The translations under genes were made by a program, and so were the position numbers. A stretch of 64,000 nucleotides of DNA from IMG/VR virus record IMGVR_UViG_3300005340_000038, positions 1-64,000 of that record; one strand, given 5' to 3'. Origin of the DNA: a virus. Shown in pieces: positions 48,766 to 56,776 of this stretch; positions within the stretch are counted from its first letter, which is position 1, and each line of letters starts with the position of its first letter. The notes under the pieces are model-generated. The model was given only the letters and a program-made list of their open reading frames with translations. It did no database searches and was not told the DNA's origin.

Positions 48766-49384
48766 TAGCAGGCGCAGAGGAGCTAGGACAGGTGTGGCAT
48801 CGCCTTGCGTGGACGGGCAAGGCAGGGCATTACAAGGCGAGGCAATTATCATAGTAGTGGCAGAGCCCGGAATAGATTGGTAACGCGCGAGAAGCCGTGA
48901 CAAAGCAGGATATATTATCGCTATCTCTATCAATGCGGCATGGCGTGGCCAGGCGATGCGCAGCGCTGTGAGGCCAGGCGGGGTAAAGCGAGGCAAGGGT
49001 AGCTTAGTCGCGGTTGAATAATAAGACCAGGCTAGTCCCGGCTCGGCTAGGATGGGCGCAGAGAGGCAGGGCGTGGCCGCGCAAGGCGAAGCAAAGATTC
49101 ATATCATCCGCAATCATATTTGTTAACAAGGCAAGCTATAGTAGGTCTATCAATGGAGCAGGAGGCATTATAGATAGCTGGGCAATGCATGGACAGGTTA
49201 GGCTCGGCACGGAGAGGCTGGGCGCAGCAAGGCACAGCAAGGCGAGGCTAGATAGCACCATATAGCACAGAATATAAATATTAATCATAAGTTATAGATT
49301 AAAATTTCAATGTTCATCAGATGAGGCGTGGCATGGGGCGGCACTGCCTGGCAAGGATGCGCGCAGCACAGCAAGGCAATCTAA
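48766..49384 (+). repeat. Degenerate 5-bp-phased arrays A-E (NGCNN units)
   Basis: Five G-rich blocks, A 48766-48845, B 48932-49001, C 49030-49094, D 49176-49255, E 49325-49384, each 11-16 units of five bases with GC at phase positions 2-3 (GGCAA, GGCAT, AGCAA, TGCGC, GGCTA). AT-rich spacers of 28-95 bases lie between. The last block ends in the AGGC of the ribosome site for the 49397 gene. No sound gene is present in 48599-49396; overlapping frames there are disrupted by the 5-bp phase. Confidence 0.8.
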
Positions 49385-49396
49385 TGGAGGCAACCA

Positions 49397-50011
49397 ATGA
49401 GTGTATTAAGTGCGTTACGCAAGGGTACTAGTGGATTAATCAAACGTCAGGTCGTCGTCGTCGGGCAGACAGATATCATGTTTGACCGATATGCGGGTGA
49501 CAATAATACGGAGTTGCAACCTTGGGACCGAGCCTATTACGCTCCAGACGGAAAGACGTTCGTGCTCCCTTCACTAAATATCATGAGTTTTTTATCGGGC
49601 ATGAACACCAGTTCGGCACCCAAGCGACTTTTGGACCCTCGAAAATACAAGAAGATTGCGGCGGCATGCCTGAGCTACATCCAGATAAGCCCAATGATCA
49701 TCCCATTTATGAGGGATGGGAAGCCGATTATTCTTGGTACCCCTGATGGCGACAGAGATGAACAGAGCGGAGCCTTTATTACCTATGGTGTAGCGCGGCT
49801 CGAAAAAGGCATCCCCAATCCGAAGGCTCGTCCTACGCTGCCTGTCCCGTGGTCGCTCATGTTCAACCTTGATATTTTCCCTAATGACGAAATCCAAGAG
49901 CAGCAGATATGCGATCTCTTCGTCAGGGGCGGGCTAGCGCTGGGATTTGGTACTTACCGCGGGGTGTATGGCAAATTCGTCGTTGAGTCATGGGATGAGC
50001 GCATAGATTAA
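49397..50011 (+). CDS. Conserved-looking phage protein of unknown function
   Basis: 204 residues, MSVLSALRKGTSGLIKRQVV, with GGAGGC 6 bases upstream. Core has VGQTDIMFDRYAGDNNTELQPWDRAYY, SLNIMSFLSGMNTSSAPKRLLDPRKYKK (in part) and VARLEKGIPNPKARPTLPVPW, then GGLALGFGTYRGVYGKFVVESW. It looks like a folded enzyme or binding protein and I recall similar phage proteins, but have no function. Flanked on both sides by phased arrays. Confidence 0.65.
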   Translation: MSVLSALRKGTSGLIKRQVVVVGQTDIMFDRYAGDNNTELQPWDRAYYAPDGKTFVLPSLNIMSFLSGMNTSSAPKRLLDPRKYKKIAAACLSYIQISPMIIPFMRDGKPIILGTPDGDRDEQSGAFITYGVARLEKGIPNPKARPTLPVPWSLMFNLDIFPNDEIQEQQICDLFVRGGLALGFGTYRGVYGKFVVESWDERID

Positions 50012-50033
50012 CGATTAACAACATAACTAACCT

Positions 50034-50419
50034 GGCGGGGCTAGGCGATGTGCAGCACGGCTCTGCGGGGCGCTGACGGGCAAGGAAAGGCGAGTGTACT
50101 TAAGTCGGATGGATAAGCATAAGCTAGAGCTTGTATAGAAATAAGATAGGTTAATCACGGCCCGGCAGGGTGGGGCGGGGCAATGCTCTGCACCGCCAGG
50201 CCTGGCATGGCTAGGCAAGTCGGGGGTCCATAGAAAAGCCACACATATCTGTTTATTAAGATGAGTCAGGGCAAGGCACTGCACTGCGCTGCAAGGCGTT
50301 GCAAGGCAGCGCAAGGCAAGGCAAGGGTTATAAGGGTGAAAGTAAGGCGCGAATGACGTAGCTCTGCATGGATGGGAAGGGAAGTGCACGGCAATGCATT
50401 GAGGGGCGAATCAAGGCAA
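50034..50419 (+). repeat. Degenerate 5-bp-phased arrays F-I (NGCNN units)
   Basis: Four further blocks: F 50034-50093 (12 units), G 50159-50218 (12), H 50270-50324 (11; almost pure GGCAA/TGCAA/CGCAA), I 50360-50419 (12). Block I ends in AAGGCAA, just before the ATG of the 50426 gene. Spacers are AT-rich. The 50012-50425 interval holds no other gene. Confidence 0.8.
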
Positions 50420-50425
50420 ATAATC

Positions 50426-51601
50426 ATGCGAACATCATTTAAGCTCAAAACGAGGATGGATAAACCCAAATACGAAGAATATCAGCATCAGTTGTGGTCA
50501 AATCGTATGAGTCAACTCGGGCATCATGGAGGCAAGGCAATGGCGAAACGTGCATCAACAGTGGCAATTATGAGCAATGGGCACATGGACGAAGCAGAGG
50601 TAGAGGAAATGACACCTATCATCGAGAGCGACATTGACAATGCAGGGCGAGATGGCAACTACACGATTAAGTCTAGAGAAGAGGTATGCAGCGTTGATCG
50701 ATGCCGCCTCTATCTGACCTACAACACCTACGAGCATCAGCGCCCGATTCGTGGGCATCACGTCGCGGGGCTCAATGTTGAGATGCGGCAAGGAACGTTC
50801 CGGCAGAGCACCGACATCTGCCTCGGAGTCGTGCGCGGCAAGAAAATGCTGATGGATGGGCAACATCGCCTACTAGCCGCATGCATGTGCGATATCCCTC
50901 AGCAATTTACGATCAAAGAATACCATCTTGACTCAATGGCCCAATTTGCCTCGCTCTATGCGACATTTGACCGGCACCTCATCAGGAGCCATATGGATGC
51001 GATGGGCGCATTTGGCGCAGCAGAAGAGGCGGGGGTGACGAAGAGTTTTATCCGCCGAGCTATTAGCGCGTTCCCCCTGTTGTCTACAGGTTTTGGACCG
51101 CGCATCCAGCATTGGTCTCAACCGATCATGCGAAGCTCCAATATCCGGTACAAGATGCTACTAGATTGGAAACGGGAGATTCATTTTTATTCTGATGATT
51201 TAACTGGCAGTAAAGATGCCGGATCTGTTAAAGGCAACATGATGCTGCGGCAAGCCGTCATGGCGCTAGCTTTTGTAACATACCGATACCAACAGGAAAA
51301 AGCGCATGAGTTTTGGAGCGGGATTGCTCGTGATGATGGACTCAAAGTAGGCGACCCGCGCAAGGTAGCGTTGAATTTTCTTTTTAACAATGATACGCAC
51401 GCATACTCTCCGTCTATGTATTGCCGTTTCCTTGCCTCGGCCTGGAATTCGTTCTACGCCAGCAAGGAGCGTAATAATATGCGGTCGGGCAATGCCGGGA
51501 ACCCGATTCATATTGCCGGGACGCCGCATACAAGCAGGCAAGTCATGGTCTACGTAACGAGAGGTGGAGACGTTTTGCATGACCCAATTCCGTTTGAATA
51601 A
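50426..51601 (+). CDS. DGQHR/ParB-like domain protein
   Basis: 391 residues from MRTSFKLKTRMDKPK. The central LMDGQHRLLAACMCDIPQQF is the DGQHR/ParB-like signature (Asp-Gly-Gln-His-Arg), with RPIRGHHVAGLNVEMRQGTF before it and YATFDRHLIRSHMDAM after. C-terminal ~200 residues are helical. Such phage proteins bind or nick DNA or act on nucleotides. Upstream frame extends 18 codons into array I but has no start support. An internal GGAGGCAAGGCA-ATG at 50540 may give a shorter form. Confidence 0.65.
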   Translation: MRTSFKLKTRMDKPKYEEYQHQLWSNRMSQLGHHGGKAMAKRASTVAIMSNGHMDEAEVEEMTPIIESDIDNAGRDGNYTIKSREEVCSVDRCRLYLTYNTYEHQRPIRGHHVAGLNVEMRQGTFRQSTDICLGVVRGKKMLMDGQHRLLAACMCDIPQQFTIKEYHLDSMAQFASLYATFDRHLIRSHMDAMGAFGAAEEAGVTKSFIRRAISAFPLLSTGFGPRIQHWSQPIMRSSNIRYKMLLDWKREIHFYSDDLTGSKDAGSVKGNMMLRQAVMALAFVTYRYQQEKAHEFWSGIARDDGLKVGDPRKVALNFLFNNDTHAYSPSMYCRFLASAWNSFYASKERNNMRSGNAGNPIHIAGTPHTSRQVMVYVTRGGDVLHDPIPFE

Positions 51602-51614
51602 AGGAGGCCGAATA

Positions 51615-51875
51615 ATGAGCAACATCATGGGACTCGACGCATCAGTGATGCCGGATATGATCCTTATGCTTCTGCGTAACCCTGAAGTCACCGCTCACAT
51701 GAAGCATCAGGAGATTGACGAGGCGATAGAGCTACTCGTCAGAGCCGACGCGATAAAGGCGAGCGGCAGTCTCAATCGCCAGGCCGAGAGGCATCACACA
51801 CCAGCCGCGAGGGCATTGGGCGACCTAATGGCGATGTCTAGTATGGAGCCAGAGATCATGGATTGCGATTCATGA
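51615..51875 (+). CDS. Small hypothetical protein
   Basis: 86 residues, MSNIMGLDASVMPDMILMLL, after AAAGGAGG. Helical and acidic/basic mixed (HMKHQEIDEAIELLVRADAI). No family recognised. Confidence 0.6.
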   Translation: MSNIMGLDASVMPDMILMLLRNPEVTAHMKHQEIDEAIELLVRADAIKASGSLNRQAERHHTPAARALGDLMAMSSMEPEIMDCDS

Positions 51876-51882
51876 GCATCAT

Positions 51883-51960
51883 ATGATCAAGATATTACTA
51901 GGTGTAGCATTTATACTTTGGGTATATACTATATATGTTCTACTGAGAGATATTAACTAA
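51883..51960 (+). CDS. 25-residue micro membrane protein 1
   Basis: MIKILLGVAFILWVYTIYVL then LRDIN. One membrane helix. No strong ribosome site (starts 8 bases after the previous stop). First of three consecutive micro-genes. Confidence 0.4.
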   Translation: MIKILLGVAFILWVYTIYVLLRDIN

Positions 51961-51979
51961 CAGGGAGGGATATGAATAG

Positions 51980-52066
51980 ATGAGTCTTCTAGGTGTCGTC
52001 ATAGTCGCATTGTTGTCTATATTGATCTACAAGTATTTTACTGAGCATGGCAATCCGGGAGAATGA
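51980..52066 (+). CDS. 28-residue micro membrane protein 2
   Basis: MSLLGVVIVALLSILIYKYF then TEHGNPGE. GGGAGGGAT lies 8-12 bases upstream. One membrane helix with a short polar C-terminus. Confidence 0.5.
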   Translation: MSLLGVVIVALLSILIYKYFTEHGNPGE

Positions 52067-52075
52067 GAGAACGTT

Positions 52076-52171
52076 ATGGTGCGGGAAGCAGTACTCCTAG
52101 CCGTCACTATCGTCCTTATAATGGCGACATGGGGCGTATATGTGTGGCTGATGTACAACAAAGATGAATAA
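52076..52171 (+). CDS. 31-residue micro membrane protein 3
   Basis: MVREAVLLAVTIVLIMATWG then VYVWLMYNKDE. GAGAG lies upstream. One membrane helix; charged N-terminus (R) and tail (KDE). Confidence 0.5.
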   Translation: MVREAVLLAVTIVLIMATWGVYVWLMYNKDE

Positions 52172-52203
52172 GTGTGGATTGTGCAGGGTCAGTAGATGAG
52201 AGG

Positions 52204-52237
52204 GGCGGGGCAGGTGAAGGGTGAGAAATGCCCCGCC
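52204..52237 (+). other. Nine-base stem upstream of the RDF-like gene
   Basis: GGCGGGGCA (52204-52212) pairs with TGCCCCGCC (52229-52237). Its sequence keeps the 5-bp array phase (ggcgg ggcag gtgaa gggtg). No U-run follows, so leader control of the next gene is more likely than termination. Confidence 0.5.
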
Positions 52238-52275
52238 AAGGCACCCTAATTAATCATACAAGGACGGGAAGAATT

Positions 52276-53535
52276 ATGCAACGACCGATGGCGATTAGCG
52301 AACGTCGCATGCCGGAATTGGGGCGCATCCGTATGGGCGCCAAGCGCACGACCAAGAATAAGGCGGGGAAAGAGATCACATTCCCCACCTCGCTCGAAAC
52401 ATGGCGTCTCACAAGCCCAAGCCGAGAACGCCTGCTTGCCGCCGTTCAGCTTGGGTGGGGCGAGGAAGTCCAGCCTTGGCAATCCCCCGGCGGGCCACAG
52501 TGGGAACTCTATACCACGCTATCTGAGATCAATGTAGTTGTGCCGCCGTGGTCATCATTCAGCCGATTCTATGAGCAATGGGGCAGCAATCTCCTGGCGC
52601 GGCGTTGCGATGGCATGAATATTCTGGAGTCTAGCGAGGAGTCGGATATAGGTAGGCCCTGCATATGCATGGACCCTGACCAGAACGTGCCTGATAAATG
52701 CCCGTTGGTCACCCGGCTTCAAGTCATCATTCCTGAGCTGCCCGGTTTTGGCGTATGGCGCTTCGAGACGCATGGGATTAATAGCAGCATTGAGATGGCC
52801 GCCATCGTGCCATTTCTCGAAAAGCTGAGCTGCGAACGCACAATGGTCAACTGCGTACTCTCTATCGTGTCGCAGTCCAGCCGAGATAAGACGACAGGGC
52901 AGACGCGGCGATACAAGGTGGGCACGATCCAGCCGCGCCACGCTACCATGCTAGAGCTTGTGGCAGGGATGGTGCCCGATTCAGCCCTAGCGATACCACG
53001 CACTCCAGACCGCAAGCAGATACAGGCAGCGATGGGCGACCTGGGCTACGGAGATGAAGATATCCCTGTCCAGCACCACTCTATGATTGGGGATAGGATG
53101 CGAGAGTCGGAACCAAACCCGTTTGCCCCAGGGGGTGAATACGAGCATATTTCCGCTCCGGCGCAGGGCAGGCCGGAGGCTACGATTGTCCCTGAGGTAG
53201 ATGACCCTGACGGCAGCCTTGCCGAGATGCTGCGCCAATGCGATTCGTTGTTGTCGTTCGTGGGTGACGAGAGGTTTGTATCCGACCTCCTGACGCAGAT
53301 ATTCCACGGCAAGCCCGCTACCCGTGAATCGCTCGCCAAGGTGCCCGTAGCCGGTCGCGCTCGCGTGCTGCGCGTGTTGCGCCACTGCGTACAGGAGATC
53401 AAGCGCACGCATATGCCCCCGGCTGGCCGACTGCCCGAGTGGGTGCAGGAGGAGCGGAAGCGGATCGAGTCGATGACGGTACCGGCTGGCGATGGGGATA
53501 AGGCAAAGACTGAGGCGCTGAGCCTGGAGGGCTAA
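52276..53535 (+). CDS. phiC31 gp3-like recombination directionality factor family protein
   Basis: 419 residues from MQRPMAISERRMPELGRIRMG. The start (R-MPELGRIRxG), LETWRLTSPSRERLLAAV, GGPQWELYTTLSEINVVVPP, RRCDG and the Cys set RPCICMDPD...DKCPLVTRL, then PELPGFGVWRFETHGINSSIEM, follow the gp3-like family plan (quoted in part). In phiC31 gp3 turns serine integrase toward excision, but many homologues have unknown early-phage roles. C-terminal ~120 residues (HMPPAGRLPEWVQEERKR) differ. No integrase is present in the window. Confidence 0.7.
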   Translation: MQRPMAISERRMPELGRIRMGAKRTTKNKAGKEITFPTSLETWRLTSPSRERLLAAVQLGWGEEVQPWQSPGGPQWELYTTLSEINVVVPPWSSFSRFYEQWGSNLLARRCDGMNILESSEESDIGRPCICMDPDQNVPDKCPLVTRLQVIIPELPGFGVWRFETHGINSSIEMAAIVPFLEKLSCERTMVNCVLSIVSQSSRDKTTGQTRRYKVGTIQPRHATMLELVAGMVPDSALAIPRTPDRKQIQAAMGDLGYGDEDIPVQHHSMIGDRMRESEPNPFAPGGEYEHISAPAQGRPEATIVPEVDDPDGSLAEMLRQCDSLLSFVGDERFVSDLLTQIFHGKPATRESLAKVPVAGRARVLRVLRHCVQEIKRTHMPPAGRLPEWVQEERKRIESMTVPAGDGDKAKTEALSLEG

Positions 53536-53538
53536 GTA

Positions 53539-53742
53539 ATGCCGAAATGCAAGGGGTGTGCTGATCTCGGGATAGAGTCGGGGGCAGATTGCGTATCCGA
53601 TGGTGAGTTTTACTGTGATATGTGCTTCGCATTCCACGAAGTCTACAAGAAAGTCAACGCTATGATTAAGGCGTTAGACGATCTCAAAGAGGTAGCTGAG
53701 GAGCTACCAGGGCAAGTGAGACGACTACTCAACGAGGCATAA
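53539..53742 (+). CDS. Small zinc-ribbon protein
   Basis: 67 residues: MPKCKGCADLGIESGADCVS, then YCDMCFAFHE, with C-x2-C pairs, and a helical tail (VYKKVNAMIKALDDLKEV). Ribosome site GGAGGG inside the RDF stop. Accessory or regulatory, unknown. Confidence 0.6.
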   Translation: MPKCKGCADLGIESGADCVSDGEFYCDMCFAFHEVYKKVNAMIKALDDLKEVAEELPGQVRRLLNEA

Positions 53743-53747
53743 ACGCG

Positions 53748-54245
53748 ATGTCGAAAGCCTATCCAGAGAGCAAGTTTATTCGGGAAACAATGGACCTCTT
53801 ATATAAGAGCCATTGGCACGGGTTCCATGATTGGGCCGTCAATTTCAAGCATATCAATATCCCTGGCTATCCCGATATACAGGCTCTTTGGGCAGGCTCC
53901 TCACGCGCGACATCTTTTATCGTCGATCTGAAGGTTGATGGCAGGCAATTGACGCCTGAGCAAGACTCGTGGCTCATGCATTTCCATATGTGCGGATATA
54001 ATACCTTTGTCTGGCGTGAAGAACATTGGGACATGATGATTCATCACATCACTAATCATATATTGCCACCAATGGAATCCAGACACGGTTGGTACGCTCT
54101 GAATGAAGGGTATAGACGCACCATCAAAGATGTTATGACCATCGATGAGATATTGGAGGCAAGAGAAAAACGTAGACTCAAGACAATAGGTAAACGACGG
54201 GGAAAAGCGCCAACATCGAAAACCACCCGAACCAAGGATAGCTAG
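53748..54245 (+). CDS. VRR-NUC-type nuclease
   Basis: 165 residues. IPGYPDIQALWAG (Pro42-Asp43), then FIVDLKVDGRQLTPEQDSWL (Asp60, Lys62, Gln72) gives the VRR-NUC pattern PD...(D/E)-x-K...Q. Basic C-terminus (EKRRLKTIGKRRGKAPTSK). Likely a replication/repair or Holliday-junction-type nuclease. Confidence 0.7.
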   Translation: MSKAYPESKFIRETMDLLYKSHWHGFHDWAVNFKHINIPGYPDIQALWAGSSRATSFIVDLKVDGRQLTPEQDSWLMHFHMCGYNTFVWREEHWDMMIHHITNHILPPMESRHGWYALNEGYRRTIKDVMTIDEILEAREKRRLKTIGKRRGKAPTSKTTRTKDS

Positions 54246-54257
54246 AGGGAGTCAACC

Positions 54258-55292
54258 ATGGCTCAGGTCCTTATGATTACGAACGATGAGCAGGAATCGC
54301 AGCATGCATTGTCCATAGGCCCCGTAATCAGCCAGAATCCCAGGATGCGAGCCATCTATGATATGGTGTCTCGCGTGGCGCAGACGAACGCTACCGTGCT
54401 CATTACGGGCGAGACGGGCACGGGCAAAGAACTGATCGCCAACTCGCTGCACGCGCAAAGCCCCAGGCGCAAGGGACCATTTGTCGCTGTCAACTGCGCC
54501 GCATTGCCCAACGATCTCATCGAGAGCGAGCTATTCGGGCACGAGCGGGGCACATTCACAGGCGCATATCAACGCCACATCGGCAAATTTGAGCAGGCGG
54601 ATGGCGGGACGCTATTCCTTGATGAGATTGGTAGCCTGCCCGTTCATCAGCAAGCCAAACTCCTGCGCGTCATCCAATCACGTCTCGTAGACCGCATCGG
54701 CAGCATCAGACCCACGCCCGTAGATATCCGCATCGTTGCCGCTACAAATGAACCCATCTCGGCACTCGTGCAGAAAAAGCTATTCAGGGAAGACCTATAC
54801 TACCGGCTCAATGTCGTCTCGGTCGATCTGCCACCCCTAAGAGAACGCAGGGGCGATATCCCCCTACTCGCTAATTACTTTTTGGCGAACCTATCCGCTA
54901 CAGTCGGCAGGCACCTGGAACTGACGGATGAGGCAATGGCATGCCTCGTACAATATGAGTGGCCTGGCAATGTCAGGGAGTTAGAGAACCTGATAGATCG
55001 GCTGATCGTGGTCATTCACCGTAAGCTGAAGAAAATAGGGATTTGCCACCTACGTAAAATAAACTTCAATGTACATAATGTCAAAGACGAATCTTCGCGT
55101 GACGTAGGATCATTGTTCGATATTAGTGATATCAATGAGGCAAAAAACGCATTCGAGGAACGATTTATAATAAATGCCTTGAAGCGTAATAATTGGAATC
55201 ACACAAAGACAGCTAAGGACATTTGTATACATCGCAACACACTCATTATGAAGATTGAAAAATTCAACATAAGGGGCGCTAGCGATGAATGA
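54258..55292 (+). CDS. Sigma-54 enhancer-binding protein (AAA+ activator) with Fis-type HTH
   Basis: 344 residues after GAGGGAG. A short N-terminus without receiver domain, then an NtrC-class AAA+ domain: GETGTGKE (residues 51-58), a GTFTGA loop (98-103; canonical GAFTGA with Ala to Thr), GGTLFLDEIG (Asp122-Glu123), LREDLYYRLNVV, and LPPLRERRGDIPLLANYFL. A Fis-type HTH closes it (FEERFIINALKRNNWNHTKTAKDI, then RNTLIMKIEKF). It would open promoters with host RNA polymerase-sigma-54. Lacking a sensor domain, it would be constitutively active once made. Confidence 0.88.
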   Translation: MAQVLMITNDEQESQHALSIGPVISQNPRMRAIYDMVSRVAQTNATVLITGETGTGKELIANSLHAQSPRRKGPFVAVNCAALPNDLIESELFGHERGTFTGAYQRHIGKFEQADGGTLFLDEIGSLPVHQQAKLLRVIQSRLVDRIGSIRPTPVDIRIVAATNEPISALVQKKLFREDLYYRLNVVSVDLPPLRERRGDIPLLANYFLANLSATVGRHLELTDEAMACLVQYEWPGNVRELENLIDRLIVVIHRKLKKIGICHLRKINFNVHNVKDESSRDVGSLFDISDINEAKNAFEERFIINALKRNNWNHTKTAKDICIHRNTLIMKIEKFNIRGASDE

Positions 55293-55533
55293 TCATAGCC
55301 CCCTGCTCCTTTGCTCTGTCTGTGGCAAGCCAGTCCGTGGCACGGATTATAATCTCATCTACCACGAGATCGTCCACACCGATTGGTCATGCTCAGGGCG
55401 AGTCATCAACAGACTCGCTATACCCTGCTCCTATCGCCTCAGATGGGTCGCTAGCGGCATGACACTAGGTGCGGCTCTGACGATTATCGGACTGGCTTTG
55501 TACGGCCATCTCCGCATCGCATGGGGGTGGTAG
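55285..55533 (+). CDS. Zinc-ribbon protein with membrane helix
   Basis: 82 residues: CSVCGKPV near 10-13 and DWSCSGRV further on give a zinc ribbon; WVASGMTLGAALTIIGLALYG near 54-74 is one membrane helix. Overlaps the activator gene by 8 bases. Might anchor or modulate the activator (speculative). Confidence 0.55.
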   Translation: MNDHSPLLLCSVCGKPVRGTDYNLIYHEIVHTDWSCSGRVINRLAIPCSYRLRWVASGMTLGAALTIIGLALYGHLRIAWGW

Positions 55534-55549
55534 GCATGAACGGAAGTAG

Positions 55550-55807
55550 TTAGGCCGCCATAAGATCGCCTGTAAGAGCCTTCAGTCTACCATCCGGCAC
55601 CTCAACCGAGATGCGGATGTTCAGCGCATTATTCTGGGCGAGGCGAGAAGCTTCCGCCACTGTCGCACCCCAGGGGCTATTGAAATCACAGACATTGACG
55701 CGGGCGGCGTGCGAATTGTTGCCTATGATGAATACGGCAAACGAGAATTGTATATCAAGACAAGCCAGCCGCTACGCATTGCAGACTTTCTGAGCGGGGG
55801 AAAATGA
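55550..55807 (+). pseudogene. Apparently frameshifted gene
   Basis: An 85-residue good-looking frame (RHKIACKSLQSTIRHLNRDA ... GGVRIVAYDEYGKRELYIKT, ending ADFLSGGK) has no start codon; its frame follows a TAG at 55547. An ATG with GGTGG upstream lies at 55536 in another frame, reading MNGSS then stop. A one-base shift near 55550 would join them. The next gene starts two bases after the end, which shows it is coded. Confidence 0.5.
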
Positions 55808-55808
55808 C

Positions 55809-56015
55809 ATGGCTATTGCAACCACAACAACTACGTGTTGGCATTGCGGGCGCATCTTTTACGCTGACGCGATGGGGATCAACCATACATGCTGCGAGTG
55901 CCAGGAGAAAGGCCACGCTGACCGCATGCCGGGGTTCTGGCCTTATGCCTGCGAGCAATGCCACCGCGACGAGATGAGTGATACAGAATCAAACGGAGTT
56001 GATTTCGATGATTGA
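55809..56015 (+). CDS. Zinc-ribbon protein
   Basis: 68 residues: MAIATTTTTCWHCGRIFYAD, then TCCECQEKGH, then YACEQCHRDE. Three C-x2-C pairs suggest one or two zinc sites. GGGGGAAAA precedes the start in the previous gene's end. Unknown function. Confidence 0.55.
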   Translation: MAIATTTTTCWHCGRIFYADAMGINHTCCECQEKGHADRMPGFWPYACEQCHRDEMSDTESNGVDFDD

Positions 56016-56220
56016 CGAGATTGAGTATCCAGGCGAGAAATATTGCGACCAGTTCGACTGTAGGGAGAAGGCAAAGATTCACTTGGAGTGTTGGCGGCTT
56101 GATGCGCCACAAAAGCCGCACAGAGTGGTATACTTATGCTACCGACATTTTCAGCGGGTGGTCAATATAGGCGAGTTCATGGATATCGCGGGAATGCGTA
56201 ATCTAGATGCGATGGGGTAG
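56008..56220 (+). CDS. Hypothetical protein
   Basis: 70 residues from MIDEIEYPGEKYCDQFDCRE (GGAG 9 bases upstream; overlaps the previous gene by 8). Cys/His rich (YCDQFDC, HLECWR, LCYRHF), so a possible zinc-binding fold. Confidence 0.5.
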   Translation: MIDEIEYPGEKYCDQFDCREKAKIHLECWRLDAPQKPHRVVYLCYRHFQRVVNIGEFMDIAGMRNLDAMG

Positions 56221-56221
56221 G

Positions 56222-56776
56222 CTATTGCTGCTCTGCGCGAGGGGAGATATAATCCCGGCTGATGACCTGGAGCCTCCCTTTCATGTCGTCTAAAGACCGC
56301 TCTAGTGACCTTATACGCTCGTCCCAACGCAGGCTGAAAGACTCAATGCGAGTGAACATATCCTTGATGTCCTGCCCGCGTGATTCTAGCGTCTCGATGC
56401 GGAGTTGGGTCACAGCCATCTCTTTGTTGATCGCGCCCTGTTCTTTGTTAAGTGATTGAATATTATCGAATAAAGTCTGCACGGACTGTTGGTATTTGCT
56501 GGTAATATCTTTATTTAACTCGACAGCGGCTTGTATTGTCTGGCTATTGCGCTCGATGGAGTTCCATATCTTGATGCGATCCTCTCGGCTACCCTGCCAG
56601 TCAAGCCATACCGACGCAGATACAGCGAAGATGGCAGCGAGCACGGGGCTAATAATGCCGATAAATAGGGGGTTCTCCCATACTCGTTTTAAGCTGGTCT
56701 CACCAGGGGGCGGCGACAGTGGCATGGGTTCCCCTTTGTGGTCTAATAATGTAGGCTCGGGGAACATATATATCAC
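56222..56776 (-). CDS. Membrane-anchored coiled-coil protein
   Basis: 184 residues. One membrane helix near 36-58 (NPLFIGIISPVLAAIFAVSASVW, in part), then ~120 residues of coiled coil (KIWNSIERNSQTIQAAVELN, IESFSLRWDERIRSLERSLDDM). Two starts are plausible (56776 or 56725, the latter after AAGGGGAACCC). Converges with the rightward genes. Spanin, exclusion or signalling role is possible. Confidence 0.65.
   Translation of the reverse strand: MIYMFPEPTLLDHKGEPMPLSPPPGETSLKRVWENPLFIGIISPVLAAIFAVSASVWLDWQGSREDRIKIWNSIERNSQTIQAAVELNKDITSKYQQSVQTLFDNIQSLNKEQGAINKEMAVTQLRIETLESRGQDIKDMFTRIESFSLRWDERIRSLERSLDDMKGRLQVISRDYISPRAEQQ

Noticed and set aside
48786-48850. Sigma-54 promoters in the phased arrays (TGGCAT...TTGCG)
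   Set aside because: The GG-to-GC distance is 9 bases, not the needed 10; a similar near-miss occurs at 52593.
48541-48996. Long - strand open frame of 151 codons and a 61-codon + frame inside 48583-48768
   Set aside because: No ribosome site; codon pattern dictated by the 5-bp GC-rich arrays; no protein-like pattern.
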